From NCBI GenBank assembly GCA_902809985.1, contig CADDXC010000001.1, positions 744,001 to 808,000 of the forward strand: a DNA stretch of 64,000 nucleotides, given 5' to 3'. Source of the stretch: Clostridiaceae bacterium BL-3. Lineage in GTDB: Bacteria; Bacillota; Clostridia; Clostridiales; Clostridiaceae. The position numbers were made by a program, and so were the translations under genes. Position 1 is the stretch's first letter; the number at the start of each line of letters is the position of its first letter. The notes beneath the pieces were generated by a model. It saw nothing but the letters and a program-made list of their open reading frames with translations, did not search any database and was not told the DNA's origin. This document shows, piece by piece, positions 20,556-30,790 of this stretch.

Positions 20556-22820
20556 ATGTCTAGAAGTAGAAGAAAGCAGGAGCATATCTTTAACAGGGAT
20601 GTAAAAGGTATATTACTTGCTACACTGGGAGTGCTTATGATAATAAGTGTATTTTCACCATCTTCCTCTGGAATAGCTGGAAGATTTATAAAAAGACTTT
20701 TGATAGCTGTGTTTGGATTAGGATGCTATATATTCCCTATACTCATAATATTTATAGGATGCTGTCTTATTATAAAAAAGAATAAAATAAATTTCAGCAA
20801 AAAATTTTATGGAATTCTTCTTTTTATTATAAATACCCTTTTATTTATGCAGATGCTTGTAATGTCAAAGTATTACTCTGAATATGATTTATTTTCAGGA
20901 GTAAAAAAACTATATGACTCAGACACCATATTTCATGGAGGAATAATAAGCTTTTTGATAGATGTACCATTATATAAGCTGTTTGGAAATACGGGATGCT
21001 ATATCATATTTGCAGCTCTTTATATAATTTCATTTATGATTATAAGTAAAATTACTGTTTATGATATATTGAATAAATTAAAAGTGATATTTACAAGAAA
21101 AAAAGACAGTGAGGACATTAAAATTAAAGAAGACAATAAGATGGAAAATAGAGAATTAAAAAATGATGGGCACGATACTGAAGAAGGAGATGAAAAGGCT
21201 GGTTTTATTAAAAATTTAAACAATAGGATAAAGATACTGGATTTTATGAAATCTTCAGATCCAAAAGAAGAGGATTATATGAGCAAGCCTTTGTATAATG
21301 AAAAATTGGATGATTTTAACGGTGATAAAAATGGGTTTGCCGGAGGGAAATCAAATTCTATAAATGAGGAACTGGAAAAGAAAATGACAGAAAGTGAGAA
21401 AAAATTAAGTACCATATATAAATCTCCTCCAGTGAGTTTATTGAAACAAAATATCCAGTCCAAGCTGAATAAGCAGGATAAAAGGGAATTGATAAACAGT
21501 GCAAATAAATTAGAAGAGACTCTAGCCAGCTTTGGAGTAGATGTGAAAGTACTTCAGGTTAGCAGAGGACCTTCTGTAACTAGATTTGAAATTCAACCAA
21601 GCCCTGGAATTAAGGTGAGTAAAATTGTCAATTTATCTGATGATATAGCACTTGGACTTGCTGCATCAGGAGTGAGAATAGAAGCCCCTATACCGGGAAA
21701 ATCTGCAATTGGCATAGAAGTCCCAAATAAAGAACTTACGCCGGTATATTTAAGAGAAGTTGTGGAATCTCAAGAGTTTATGAATTCGAAAAATAAATTA
21801 GCTTATTGTTTGGGAAAGGATATAGGTGGAAATTGTATAGTATCAGATCTTACGAAAATGCCACATATGCTCATAGCAGGTGCTACAGGTTCAGGTAAAA
21901 GTGTTTGTATAAATACTCTTATAGTGAGTTTGCTCTATAAATATTCACCTGATGACGTTAAATTTTTAATGGTGGATCCTAAAGTGGTAGAACTCAGTGT
22001 ATACAATGGGATACCACACTTGCTCATACCTGTAGTGACAGATCCTAAAAAAGCGGCAGGAGCATTAAATTGGGCTGTGCAGGAAATGAATAGAAGATAT
22101 AAACTTTTTGCGGATAACAGTGTTAGAAATATAGAAGGGTATAATGAATTATTTGAAAGCGGAAAAATAGAAAGCAAACTTCCTTTTGTAGTAATAATAA
22201 TTGATGAACTTTCAGACTTAATGATGGTGTGCCCAAATGAAGTGGAGGATTATATAGGACGTCTTGCTCAAATGTCGAGAGCTGCAGGTATGCATTTGGT
22301 TATAGCCACCCAGAGACCTTCTGTGGATGTAATTACAGGGGTGATAAAAGCCAATATCCCTTCTAGGATATCATTTGCAGTATCCAGTCAAATTGATTCC
22401 AGAACTATAATTGACAGCAGCGGTGCTGAGAAACTGCTCGGAAAAGGAGATATGCTGTTTTATCCTGTGGGAGAAGCGAAGCCCATGAGAATACAGGGGG
22501 CATTTATATCTGAAAATGAGGTGGAAAAAGTTGTGGATTACATAAAAAATAAACAGGGCGAACCACAATATGAAGATAAAATAATAGAGCAGATAGATAC
22601 GAATGTAACTAAAGCTGATGATAACTGCGATGAGCTTTTAGATGAAGCTATTAGAGTTGTATTAGATGCAGGACAAGCTTCTACTTCACTGCTTCAAAGA
22701 AGGCTCAGAATAGGATACAACAGGGCAGCTAGGATAATAGAGCAGATGGAAGAAAGGGAGATAATATCAAAAAAAGACGGAAGTAAACCAAGGCGGATAC
22801 TTATTGACCGGAAAGATTGA
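20556..22820 (+). CDS. ftsK: DNA translocase FtsK/SpoIIIE
   Basis: A 754-residue membrane-anchored ATP-driven DNA pump for chromosome segregation at the septum or into the forespore. About four membrane segments (residues 20-170) are followed by a charged linker, the motor with Walker A GATGSGKSVC and Walker B VVIIIDELSDLM, and a C-terminal gamma winged-helix domain (ASTSLLQRRLRIGYNRAARI) that reads polar DNA motifs. A GGAGGTGG site precedes the ATG. One gene may serve both FtsK and SpoIIIE roles. Confidence 0.94.
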   Translation: MSRSRRKQEHIFNRDVKGILLATLGVLMIISVFSPSSSGIAGRFIKRLLIAVFGLGCYIFPILIIFIGCCLIIKKNKINFSKKFYGILLFIINTLLFMQMLVMSKYYSEYDLFSGVKKLYDSDTIFHGGIISFLIDVPLYKLFGNTGCYIIFAALYIISFMIISKITVYDILNKLKVIFTRKKDSEDIKIKEDNKMENRELKNDGHDTEEGDEKAGFIKNLNNRIKILDFMKSSDPKEEDYMSKPLYNEKLDDFNGDKNGFAGGKSNSINEELEKKMTESEKKLSTIYKSPPVSLLKQNIQSKLNKQDKRELINSANKLEETLASFGVDVKVLQVSRGPSVTRFEIQPSPGIKVSKIVNLSDDIALGLAASGVRIEAPIPGKSAIGIEVPNKELTPVYLREVVESQEFMNSKNKLAYCLGKDIGGNCIVSDLTKMPHMLIAGATGSGKSVCINTLIVSLLYKYSPDDVKFLMVDPKVVELSVYNGIPHLLIPVVTDPKKAAGALNWAVQEMNRRYKLFADNSVRNIEGYNELFESGKIESKLPFVVIIIDELSDLMMVCPNEVEDYIGRLAQMSRAAGMHLVIATQRPSVDVITGVIKANIPSRISFAVSSQIDSRTIIDSSGAEKLLGKGDMLFYPVGEAKPMRIQGAFISENEVEKVVDYIKNKQGEPQYEDKIIEQIDTNVTKADDNCDELLDEAIRVVLDAGQASTSLLQRRLRIGYNRAARIIEQMEEREIISKKDGSKPRRILIDRKD

Positions 22821-22858
22821 ATGCAATTTACAATTCACAGTGCACAATTCATAATTAA
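22821..22858 (-). repeat. TGAATTG-type repeat, inverted orientation
   Basis: Read on the minus strand this stretch contains TGAATTGTGCACTGTGAATTG, a relative of the tandem TGAATTG tract before polC. It lies directly after the ftsK stop codon. The rest of the 223-base gap to rimO shows no clear element. Confidence 0.6.
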
Positions 22859-23043
22859 AGTACAAAGTTTAAATATCAATTTTGGTGGATTTTTGGATTG
22901 ACCGAAAATCTTCGTTAAGTGTTATTTATTCTCTGAACTTTGATATTTACAATATCCGTTGAACCTAAGAATAACTTGATATAAAGGTTAATTTAACTTA
23001 TATTAATATTGAATATTAAAATGATTTAACAGGAGGAAATTTA

Positions 23044-24384
23044 GTGGGTAAATTGAAAATTGGACTGATAAGTTTGGGCTGTGATAAAAATAGAGTAGAT
23101 TCTGAAATAATATTGAATAGCATTGAAAAAGAGTATATTCTAGTTGAAAATTTAAAACTGGCTGATGTAATAATTGTAAATACCTGCGGCTTCATAGAAG
23201 CAGCTAAGCAAGAATCCATAGATACCATACTTCAAATGTCAAATTATAAAGTAGAATTTAATTGCAAAATTCTTGTAGTTACTGGATGCTTAGCTCAAAG
23301 GTATGGAAGAGAACTTATGTCATTATTGCCGGAAATAGATGTGATGTTGGGAGTAAATGATTATGATAAATTAAATAAAAGTATAAAAAAATGTATTGAA
23401 AATACAGATGATAAAATTTATAATTGTGATTATAGCGATTTCAATATATATGAAGGCAGGAGGAAACTTACTACACCTTTTTACAGAGCTTATTTGAAAA
23501 TAGCAGAGGGATGTAATAATTGCTGTACCTATTGCATAATTCCAAAAATTAGAGGAAAATATAGAAGTAGGAGCATGGAGAGTTTAATAAAGGAATGTAA
23601 TGATCTAGCCCTTCATGGAGTTAAGGAAATAATAGTTATTGCACAGGATACTACGAAATATGGAATTGATATATATGGCAGGAAGATGCTTCCTGAACTC
23701 ATCAGAAGTATATCTAAAATTTCTGGAATAGAGTGGATTAGACTTCTTTACTGCTATCCTGAAGAGATAACAGGGGAACTTATAGATGAAATTGCCTCCA
23801 ATGACAAGGTGTGCAATTATATAGACATACCTCTTCAGCATATAAGTGATAATATATTGAAACATATGGGAAGAAAAGGAAGAAAAAGGGATATAATAAA
23901 AATTATAGGTGAGCTTAGAAAAAATATCAAAGATATTTCCATTAGAACTACTATAATAGTTGGGTTTCCAGGAGAGACTGAGAAGGATTTTAATGAGCTG
24001 AAGGAATTTGTAAAATCCATGAAGTTTGAGAATATGGGGGTTTTCAAGTATTCAAGAGAAGAGGGAACTGCAGCTTTTAAAATGAAAGATCAAGTTCCGG
24101 AGGAAATAAAATCCGCAAGGGAAGGCGAATTGATGATACTGCAGCAGGAAATTGTTAAGGCTTCCGGAAAAAGCAAAATTGGAAATGTGTATAGAGTACT
24201 TGTAGAGGGCAAAAAGGGGAAGCTGTGGTATGGAAGAAACTATGAAATGGCTCCGGATATAGATGGGCTTATATATATAAAATGTGAAAAAGGGTTAAAA
24301 GTAGGTACTATGATTAATGTAAAAATAATCCGTAGTATTCAATATGATTTGGTGGGAGTTGTATGTGATGAATTTGGCGAATAA
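23044..24384 (+). CDS. rimO: Ribosomal protein S12 methylthiotransferase RimO
   Basis: A 446-residue radical SAM enzyme that methylthiolates an aspartate of ribosomal protein S12. The N-terminal UPF0004 domain has three cluster cysteines (SLGCDKNRVDSE, VNTCGFIE, VTGCLAQRYG). The radical SAM motif is EGCNNCCTYCIIPKIRG (CxxxCxxC), and a TRAM domain ends the protein. The start is GTG after AGGAGG. It overlaps pgsA by 17 bases. Confidence 0.94.
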   Translation: MGKLKIGLISLGCDKNRVDSEIILNSIEKEYILVENLKLADVIIVNTCGFIEAAKQESIDTILQMSNYKVEFNCKILVVTGCLAQRYGRELMSLLPEIDVMLGVNDYDKLNKSIKKCIENTDDKIYNCDYSDFNIYEGRRKLTTPFYRAYLKIAEGCNNCCTYCIIPKIRGKYRSRSMESLIKECNDLALHGVKEIIVIAQDTTKYGIDIYGRKMLPELIRSISKISGIEWIRLLYCYPEEITGELIDEIASNDKVCNYIDIPLQHISDNILKHMGRKGRKRDIIKIIGELRKNIKDISIRTTIIVGFPGETEKDFNELKEFVKSMKFENMGVFKYSREEGTAAFKMKDQVPEEIKSAREGELMILQQEIVKASGKSKIGNVYRVLVEGKKGKLWYGRNYEMAPDIDGLIYIKCEKGLKVGTMINVKIIRSIQYDLVGVVCDEFGE

Positions 24385-24955
24385 ACTTACGATACTTAGA
24401 ATGTTACTGATTCCATTTTTCTTGATTTTTATGGCTATAAAAGATATGCCTTATGGAAAAATTATTGCAATAGCTATTTTTATATTGGCATCAATAACGG
24501 ATAAATTAGATGGATATATAGCTAGAAGCAGAAATCAAGTTACTAGATTTGGAAAATTTATGGATCCTTTGGCAGATAAACTTTTAGTTACGGCAGCTCT
24601 TATATCTCTGGTGGAATATCATATAATACCAACCTGGGTGGCAATGATTATAATAGCAAGGGAATTTGCAGTAACTGGACTTAGAGCTGTCGCAGCGGCA
24701 GAGGGAATTGTAATAGCTGCAAGCCCATGGGGTAAGGCTAAAACTGTAACGCAAATAGTGGCTATAATACTTGCACTTATAAATTTGGACTACAACCATA
24801 TATCTTTTGGACTGCTGAGAAGTTTTTTATATCATCCTCACAGAATTTTAAATTTGGCTACTGATATTGCCATGGCCATAGCAATAATTATGACATTAAT
24901 TTCTGGAATAGATTATTTTGTAAAAAATAAGGAAGTACTAAAGCCGGATAAATAA
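24368..24955 (+). CDS. pgsA: CDP-diacylglycerol-glycerol-3-phosphate 3-phosphatidyltransferase
   Basis: A membrane enzyme of about 195 residues making phosphatidylglycerol phosphate. The CDP-alcohol phosphatidyltransferase motif reads DKLDGYIARSRNQVTRFGKF followed by MDPLADK. About five membrane segments are evident. The frame is open from 24344, but MNLANKLTILRM at 24368 is the typical N-terminus. It is coupled to rimO by overlap. Position before recA matches Bacillus, except that cinA is missing. Confidence 0.93.
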   Translation: MNLANKLTILRMLLIPFFLIFMAIKDMPYGKIIAIAIFILASITDKLDGYIARSRNQVTRFGKFMDPLADKLLVTAALISLVEYHIIPTWVAMIIIAREFAVTGLRAVAAAEGIVIAASPWGKAKTVTQIVAIILALINLDYNHISFGLLRSFLYHPHRILNLATDIAMAIAIIMTLISGIDYFVKNKEVLKPDK

Positions 24956-25070
24956 TAAATTTGTTGATTAAAATGCAATTATGTTGTACATAATTAAAAT
25001 ATATATTTTAGGTGGATAATGGAAATCTGTAGTTTTGGTATAGTGATGTAAAATAATTAATTTAAACCTG

Positions 25071-25099
25071 TTGACTAGTTAAAATGTATGGTATATAAT
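25071..25099 (+). promoter_or_regulatory. recA promoter
   Basis: TTGACT (25071-25076), a 17-base spacer and TATAAT (25094-25099) form a strong sigma-A promoter. The start site would fall near 25106, at the edge of the LexA box. Confidence 0.8.
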
Positions 25100-25106
25100 T
25101 TAATTA

Positions 25107-25118
25107 GAACATGCGTTC
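25107..25118 (+). promoter_or_regulatory. LexA/DinR SOS box of recA
   Basis: GAACATGCGTTC is an exact match to the Gram-positive LexA (DinR) core GAAC-N4-GTTC. It lies 7 bases downstream of the -10 box, so bound LexA would block initiation. Confidence 0.85.
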
Positions 25119-25140
25119 GCATAAGAGAGGAAGTGATCCT

Positions 25141-26226
25141 TTGGGAAATTTAAGTAATGAAAAGTTACAGGCTATAGAATCTGCCATGGGGCAGATAGAA
25201 AAGCAATTTGGAAAGGGCGCTGTAATGAAACTGGGAGAGAATAGTGTTTTAAATGTAGACGCTATATCCACAGGATGTCTTGATTTGGATATAGCTCTTG
25301 GTATTGGAGGAGTGCCCAGGGGGAGGGTAATAGAAATATTTGGACCTGAGTCTTCGGGCAAGACTACGGTAGCCCTTCATATAATTGCTGAAGCTCAAAA
25401 ATCAGGTGGTGCAGCGGCTTTTATAGATGCAGAACATGCGCTGGATCCTGCTTATGCAAAGAATTTAGGCGTAGATATAGAGAATTTGATTGTATCCCAG
25501 CCAGACAGCGGAGAGCAGGCTCTTGAGATTGCAGAGGCACTGGTAAGATCAAATGCAATAGACGTTCTAGTAGTGGATTCGGTGGCAGCTTTAGTTCCCA
25601 AAGCTGAAATAGAAGGTGAAATGGGAGATTCCCATGTAGGACTTCAAGCAAGACTTATGTCCCAGGCTCTCAGAAAACTCACGTCTTCTATAAATAAATC
25701 AAGATGTGTAACCATATTTATAAATCAGCTGAGAGAAAAAGTGGGAATTATGTTTGGAAACCCTGAAGTTACTCCAGGTGGAAGGGCACTAAAATTTTAT
25801 GCTTCTGTTAGAATGGATGTAAGAAGAATAGATGCCATAAAGCAGGGAGATACAATAGTAGGTAATAGAACGAGGGTAAAAATAACAAAGAACAAGGTAG
25901 CTCCTCCTTTTAAACAAGCTGAATTTGATATAATGTACAATCATGGTATTTCAAGAGAGGGAAATGTGCTTGATGTAGGTGTAAGAGAGGAACTAATACA
26001 GAAAAGTGGTTCCTGGTTCTCCTATAAGGAAACGAGGCTTGGACAAGGAAGAGAAAATGCAAAGCAATTTTTAAAAGAAAATCAGGATATTTTATTTGAG
26101 ATAGAAAGTAAAATAAGAAAAAAGTACAATTTACCTGAGTTAAAAAAGCCTTCGACAGGTAATAAAAACGAAAAAGATAATAAGCCAAGTACGAAAAAAA
26201 ATGAGCAAAAACATATGGATATATGA
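25141..26226 (+). CDS. recA: Recombinase RecA
   Basis: A recombinase of about 361 residues that forms filaments on single-stranded DNA and triggers LexA cleavage. Walker A is GPESSGKTT, and [20 protein letters not shown] holds Walker B and the loop 1 region. The C-terminus is acidic/lysine-rich. An ATG at 25111 is in frame, but it lies inside the LexA box and has no ribosome site. AGAGGAAGTGAT before the TTG at 25141 makes that the likely start. Expression is expected to be SOS-induced. Confidence 0.96.
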   Translation: MGNLSNEKLQAIESAMGQIEKQFGKGAVMKLGENSVLNVDAISTGCLDLDIALGIGGVPRGRVIEIFGPESSGKTTVALHIIAEAQKSGGAAAFIDAEHALDPAYAKNLGVDIENLIVSQPDSGEQALEIAEALVRSNAIDVLVVDSVAALVPKAEIEGEMGDSHVGLQARLMSQALRKLTSSINKSRCVTIFINQLREKVGIMFGNPEVTPGGRALKFYASVRMDVRRIDAIKQGDTIVGNRTRVKITKNKVAPPFKQAEFDIMYNHGISREGNVLDVGVREELIQKSGSWFSYKETRLGQGRENAKQFLKENQDILFEIESKIRKKYNLPELKKPSTGNKNEKDNKPSTKKNEQKHMDI

Positions 26227-26229
26227 TGC

Positions 26230-26271
26230 AAATATAAAATCGCGAGATAATTATCCTGCGATTTTATATTT
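26230..26271 (+). terminator. recA terminator
   Basis: AAATATAAAATCGC (26230-26243) and GCGATTTTATATTT (26258-26271) form a perfect 14-pair stem with a 14-base loop just after the recA stop. Confidence 0.8.
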
Positions 26272-26344
26272 ATCATCGATTCAAATAGGCAAACTCCATC
26301 CGAATTTAAGGAATATTTAATATATGGAATAAGATGTATATAAC

Positions 26345-26373
26345 TTGACAATAATTAAAATATAATATAAAAT
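26345..26373 (+). promoter_or_regulatory. Candidate rny promoter
   Basis: TTGACA (26345-26350), a 17-base spacer and TAAAAT (26368-26373) lie about 120 bases upstream of the rny start. It is the best promoter in the recA-rny gap. Confidence 0.6.
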
Positions 26374-26495
26374 TAAGACAAATTCTGGTTTATCGTATAT
26401 TTAGGAATTGCCAATTGAATAATATGACACCTTTTCTATGCTTACATATTTAAATGAGATATAGATTTTATAATAGGAGCAAAGGAGGTGTTCAT

Positions 26496-28040
26496 GTGAA
26501 TTCCGTAATAATATATGAGATTATTGCTGGTATAATAATAGTTGCTGTCTTACTAGTTGAATTTAGTATTATTAAAAATAAGGCAAAGGCTATAAAAGCA
26601 CAGGCTCAAGAGGAGTCTAATAGATTGAAGGAAGAGGCTATGCGAGAAGCCGAATCCAAGAAAAAAGAAGCTATACTAGAAGCTAAAGAAGAAATTCATA
26701 GATTAAAGAATGATGTTGAAAAGGAATCTAGAGATAGGAGAAATGAAGTACAAAGGCTGGAGAGAAGATTAATACAGAGAGAAGAATTGCTTGATAAAAA
26801 AAGTGATGCTTTTGAAAAAAAAGAAATTAATCTGGATAAAAAACAGCAGGAAGTTGATAAGTTACAGATAAAGGTGGATGAATTATATCAAAAACAAAGA
26901 GATGAACTTGAAAGATTGTCAGGTTTGAGTTCAGAAGAGGCTAGGAATATTTTATTAGAGAAAGTAAGAAAAGAAATAAAACATGAATCTGCTATGATGA
27001 TTAAGGAAATGGAAACCAAAGCTAAAGAGGAAGCTGATAAGAAAGCTAGAGAAATTATAACTTGCGCTATTCAAAGATGCGCTGCGGATCATGTAGCTGA
27101 GACAACAGTACATGTTGTAGCTCTGCCCAATGATGAAATGAAAGGAAGGATAATAGGGCGAGAGGGTAGGAACATAAGAGCTCTTGAAACTTTGACAGGT
27201 GTGGATTTGATCATAGATGATACACCTGAAGCAGTAATATTGTCAGGATTTGATCCTATAAGAAGAGAAGTTGCAAGAATAGCACTGGAAAAGCTTATAA
27301 TTGATGGAAGGATACACCCAGCAAGAATTGAAGAAATGGTTGAAAAGGCCGAAAAAGAACTGGAAAGTGATATTAAGGAAGAGGGAGAGCAGGCCACTTT
27401 TGAAACAGGTGTGCATGGTCTTCATGTGGAATTAATAAAATTATTAGGTAGGTTAAAATACAGGACTAGTTATGGCCAGAATGTCCTAAAGCACTCTATT
27501 GAAGTTGCATATTTAGCGGGCCTTATGGCCTCAGAAATTGGCATAGATCCTGCCATAGCTAAAAGAGCTGGATTACTTCATGATATAGGGAAAGCTGTGG
27601 ATCATGAAGTTGAAGGACCTCATGCTGTTATAGGCGCAGAGGTTGCTAAAAAGTATAGAGAATCACCAATAATTGTAAACGCCATTGCAGCTCACCATGG
27701 GGATGTAGAATTTCAATCTTTAGAAGCGGTGCTTGTTCAAGCAGCAGATGCAATATCTGCAGCAAGACCTGGAGCTAGAAGAGAAACATTAGAAGCTTAT
27801 ATTAAGCGTTTGGAAAAATTAGAGGAAATAGCAAATACATGTGAAGGCGTAGAAAAGTCATATGCCATTCAAGCGGGAAGAGAACTTAGAATTATGGTTA
27901 AACCAGAAGATATTGATGATGCAGGGGCCTTTGAAATGGCAAGGAATGTAGTTAAAAAGATAGAAGAGGAACTAGAATATCCTGGTCAGATTAAGGTAAA
28001 TGTTATTAGAGAGACTCGTGCAATTGAATATGCAAAATAA
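26496..28040 (+). CDS. rny: Ribonuclease Y
   Basis: A membrane-anchored endoribonuclease of about 514 residues that starts mRNA decay. An N-terminal membrane segment ([15 protein letters not shown]) is followed by a long Lys/Glu coiled coil (about 30-200), a KH domain ([15 protein letters not shown]) and an HD domain ([12 protein letters not shown]). The frame is open from 26454, but AAAGGAGGTG points to the GTG at 26496. spoVS follows as in Bacillus, without ymdB. Confidence 0.94.
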   Translation: MNSVIIYEIIAGIIIVAVLLVEFSIIKNKAKAIKAQAQEESNRLKEEAMREAESKKKEAILEAKEEIHRLKNDVEKESRDRRNEVQRLERRLIQREELLDKKSDAFEKKEINLDKKQQEVDKLQIKVDELYQKQRDELERLSGLSSEEARNILLEKVRKEIKHESAMMIKEMETKAKEEADKKAREIITCAIQRCAADHVAETTVHVVALPNDEMKGRIIGREGRNIRALETLTGVDLIIDDTPEAVILSGFDPIRREVARIALEKLIIDGRIHPARIEEMVEKAEKELESDIKEEGEQATFETGVHGLHVELIKLLGRLKYRTSYGQNVLKHSIEVAYLAGLMASEIGIDPAIAKRAGLLHDIGKAVDHEVEGPHAVIGAEVAKKYRESPIIVNAIAAHHGDVEFQSLEAVLVQAADAISAARPGARRETLEAYIKRLEKLEEIANTCEGVEKSYAIQAGRELRIMVKPEDIDDAGAFEMARNVVKKIEEELEYPGQIKVNVIRETRAIEYAK

Positions 28041-28074
28041 TAAATAAAATTTTATAATAGTATAGAAAGAAAGT

Positions 28075-28122
28075 ATTCCTTTTAGGTTTTGTAACCTTTA
28101 CAAAACCTAAAAGGAATTTTTG
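28075..28122 (+). terminator. Strong rny terminator
   Basis: A perfect 20-base inverted repeat, with arms at 28075-28094 and 28098-28117 and a 3-base loop, is followed by a T run. It separates rny from spoVS. Confidence 0.85.
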
Positions 28123-28194
28123 ATCTTTTGTAGAATAGTATATTTAATAACAATAATAAATAAAGATATTATTATAATATATAGGAGGTTTATT

Positions 28195-28455
28195 ATGGAA
28201 GTATTAAAGGTTTCAGCAAAATCAAGTCCCAATTCAGTTGCAGGAGCATTAGCAGGGGTTCTAAGAGAGAGAGGAGCCGCTGAAATACAGGCTATAGGTG
28301 CAGGAGCGTTGAATCAATCCATTAAAGCCATAGCTATTGCCAGAGGATTTGTAGCACCTAGTGGAATCGATTTAATATGTATTCCAGCATTTACGGACAT
28401 TGAAATAGATGGTGAAGAGAGAACTGCAATTAAGCTTATTGTGCAGCCAAGATAA
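28195..28455 (+). CDS. spoVS: Stage V sporulation protein S
   Basis: An 86-residue highly conserved Alba-like protein required for normal septation and coat assembly during sporulation in Bacillus. The signature KVSAKSSPNSVAGALAG begins at residue 5 and AIAIARGFVAPSGIDL lies in the middle. The open frame extends upstream to 28120, but AGGAGG before the ATG at 28195 fixes the start. It marks the organism as a spore former. Confidence 0.96.
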   Translation: MEVLKVSAKSSPNSVAGALAGVLRERGAAEIQAIGAGALNQSIKAIAIARGFVAPSGIDLICIPAFTDIEIDGEERTAIKLIVQPR

Positions 28456-28472
28456 AAAATAAATTTTATGTG

Positions 28473-28500
28473 GGACTTGTGGAGCTATCTCAAGTCCTTA
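28473..28500 (+). terminator. spoVS terminator
   Basis: GGACTTG (28473-28479) and CAAGTCC (28491-28497) form a 7-pair stem followed by a short T-rich stretch. Confidence 0.6.
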
Positions 28501-28619
28501 TTTATATATGAATTGCATACATAGTTTAAGAAGCTGTGTTGACTATATGAAATACTGTGTTAAAATGTAAAAAGGTATATAGTAATTTTGTAGTATGTAT
28601 ATAGTTTGGGGGAAAAATT

Positions 28620-29480
28620 ATGATGGCAGCACTCGAATTGATGAGGCCTAAGCAGTGGATTAAGAATTTTTTTGTATTTGCAGCAGTTATTTTTTCGGGA
28701 AATTTTTTAAGATTGGATCTATTAAAGGTCAATGTAATAACTTTTGTACTATTTTGTATCACATCTTCTATAATCTATATATTGAACGATATTGTAGATG
28801 TGGAAAAAGACAGATGCCATCCTGATAAGAGAAAAAGACCTCTTCCAAGCGGACGTATATCTAAAAGCGCAGCGGTTATTTTAGATGTTATATTGTTTAT
28901 TTCAATAGTATATTTTTCCTGTACTTTTTTAAATGTAAAAATTTTGTCAGTGTATTTAACATATATAATAGTAAATATATTGTATTCTTTTGTACTTAAA
29001 AATTTAGTTATAATAGATGTTATGACTATTGCTTTTGGATTTGTTTTGAGGGTTGCAAGTGGAAGTTTGGCCACAGGAGTCGAAGTATCACCCTGGTTAA
29101 TTCTGTGTACAGTGCTTTTATCCTTGTTCTTAGGACTTAATAAGAGAAAGAGTGAAATTATAACTTTAAAAGATAAGAGCAGTTCTTCCAGAAAGATATT
29201 GGAAAAATATTCTGTAAAAAATATTGATAAAATGCTTACTATAGTGAATCCGTCTGTACTAATGGCTTACTGCCTTTATACTTTTTCTTCTACACAAAGT
29301 AGGACTATGATGTTTACCATACCTTTTGTACTATATGGTATATTTAGGTATGAGTATTTAATGGATAGGAAAAATATAGGAGGGAAGCCGGAAGATGTCT
29401 TTGAGAGGGATATTCCTTTTTTAATAAATATACTATTATGGATAGTAATTGTTATAATTATAATATATCTTAAATTGTAA
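28620..29480 (+). CDS. UbiA-family prenyltransferase (decaprenyl-phosphate phosphoribosyltransferase-like)
   Basis: A 286-residue integral membrane protein with about eight to nine membrane segments. The aspartate motif NDIVDVEKDRCHPDKRKRPL near residue 58 is typical of UbiA enzymes. The opening MRPKQWIKNFFVFA and the DVMTIAFGFVLRVASG segment are those of the subgroup annotated as decaprenyl-phosphate phosphoribosyltransferase, which puts phosphoribose on a polyprenyl phosphate. I infer that activity from subgroup likeness only. Two further membrane genes follow within 20 bases or by overlap. Confidence 0.8.
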   Translation: MMAALELMRPKQWIKNFFVFAAVIFSGNFLRLDLLKVNVITFVLFCITSSIIYILNDIVDVEKDRCHPDKRKRPLPSGRISKSAAVILDVILFISIVYFSCTFLNVKILSVYLTYIIVNILYSFVLKNLVIIDVMTIAFGFVLRVASGSLATGVEVSPWLILCTVLLSLFLGLNKRKSEIITLKDKSSSSRKILEKYSVKNIDKMLTIVNPSVLMAYCLYTFSSTQSRTMMFTIPFVLYGIFRYEYLMDRKNIGGKPEDVFERDIPFLINILLWIVIVIIIIYLKL

Positions 29481-29497
29481 AGCAGAAGGGAAATCAA

Positions 29498-30790
29498 TTG
29501 AGTATGGAGATTAAGAATTTTTGGAATAGTGGAGATTATATAAAAAACGACAAAAATAGCAGCAAATATTACAATATAGTCATGGGATTTGGAATGTTCT
29601 TATCTGTGTTGTGGATATTATTTGTAAAATCAGTTCCGTTTTCAGATTTTAGTTATTACTATAATTTAGCAGTGAGTATAGCTGGAGGTGGGCAGTGGGG
29701 AGATACTTATACTTCAGTGGGATACCCCATAGTGCTGGCGGGAGTATTTAAATTATTTGGGGCCAGTGTTTTTATAGCAAAAGTATTTAATTTGTTTTTT
29801 ACTTTTGTAAATTATATGTGTTTAAAATATATTTTATTTAAAGTAAAATTAAGGGAAATTGACAGAAAAATAATATTTTTTGTGTTTGTACTCTTTCCAA
29901 GCAATATAGTATATAATAGTATTTTAGGTACGGAATTGATGTTTACAAGCTTACTTTTGGCTATAACCTGTCTTTACTTTGGAGATGCAAAATACAAATA
30001 TCTTCTCATAGGTATACTTACAGGATTAAACACGATGATAAAACCTTTTTTTATTGTATTTTTCTTTGCTGTGTTTTTAGTTGATTTTATAAAACATAAA
30101 AAGTTTCTGTTATCCCTTAGAAATTCTCTTGTTGTGCTTATCGTGTGTGGGGTTGTCATTTCACCTTGGATATACAGAAACACAAAATTAATGGGGCAGC
30201 TTACATATGTATCTAATAATGGTGGTATAGTCTTATATATAAACAATAATTCCCAAAATGGTAATGGAAGATGGATGGATGTAAATAAAGTGGAGAATTC
30301 CATTGCAAAAACCAGCCAATATAAAAATGCCAATAGAACTCAGCAGAATAAAATGTTAAGTAATGCCGCGAAAAAATGGATAAAATCACATCCTGTAGAA
30401 TTTATCAAATTGGGCTTTAAGAGGTTATTTAACACATACTTTTTCGGAGATGATATATTGTACAGTACTTATGGTAGTGGAATAAGCCATAATCTCAATA
30501 GCTTGATATTTTCAAGTAGTATTTTTATAAGATTGTTAGTTTTTTTACCTGCCATAATATATATTTTAATATACTTTTTAAAAGTACTATTCAATATCTT
30601 CAAGGGTGAAAGTCACTTACTGGATGAGTTCAAATTATATATGCTGATATTGTTTTTTATGTTTACTTCAGTTTATTTTGTAACAGAGGGTCAGGGAAGA
30701 TATGCTTTTCCTGAAACATTTGTGTTTGTTTGTTATTTTTATTTTGCATTGAAATATTTGGCATTTAAATTTAAGGGGATAAGATTATGA
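29498..30790 (+). CDS. GT-C fold membrane glycosyltransferase (family 39-like)
   Basis: A 430-residue membrane protein with roughly ten hydrophobic segments. An early extracytoplasmic loop has the acidic pattern PFSDFSYYYNLA and the GDTYTSVGYPIVLAG segment, typical of PMT/ArnT-type transferases that use polyprenyl-phosphate sugars. The start is TTG at 29498; an ATG two codons later is possible. The stop overlaps the next gene by 4 bases. The sugar and acceptor are not known. Confidence 0.75.
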   Translation: MSMEIKNFWNSGDYIKNDKNSSKYYNIVMGFGMFLSVLWILFVKSVPFSDFSYYYNLAVSIAGGGQWGDTYTSVGYPIVLAGVFKLFGASVFIAKVFNLFFTFVNYMCLKYILFKVKLREIDRKIIFFVFVLFPSNIVYNSILGTELMFTSLLLAITCLYFGDAKYKYLLIGILTGLNTMIKPFFIVFFFAVFLVDFIKHKKFLLSLRNSLVVLIVCGVVISPWIYRNTKLMGQLTYVSNNGGIVLYINNNSQNGNGRWMDVNKVENSIAKTSQYKNANRTQQNKMLSNAAKKWIKSHPVEFIKLGFKRLFNTYFFGDDILYSTYGSGISHNLNSLIFSSSIFIRLLVFLPAIIYILIYFLKVLFNIFKGESHLLDEFKLYMLILFFMFTSVYFVTEGQGRYAFPETFVFVCYFYFALKYLAFKFKGIRL

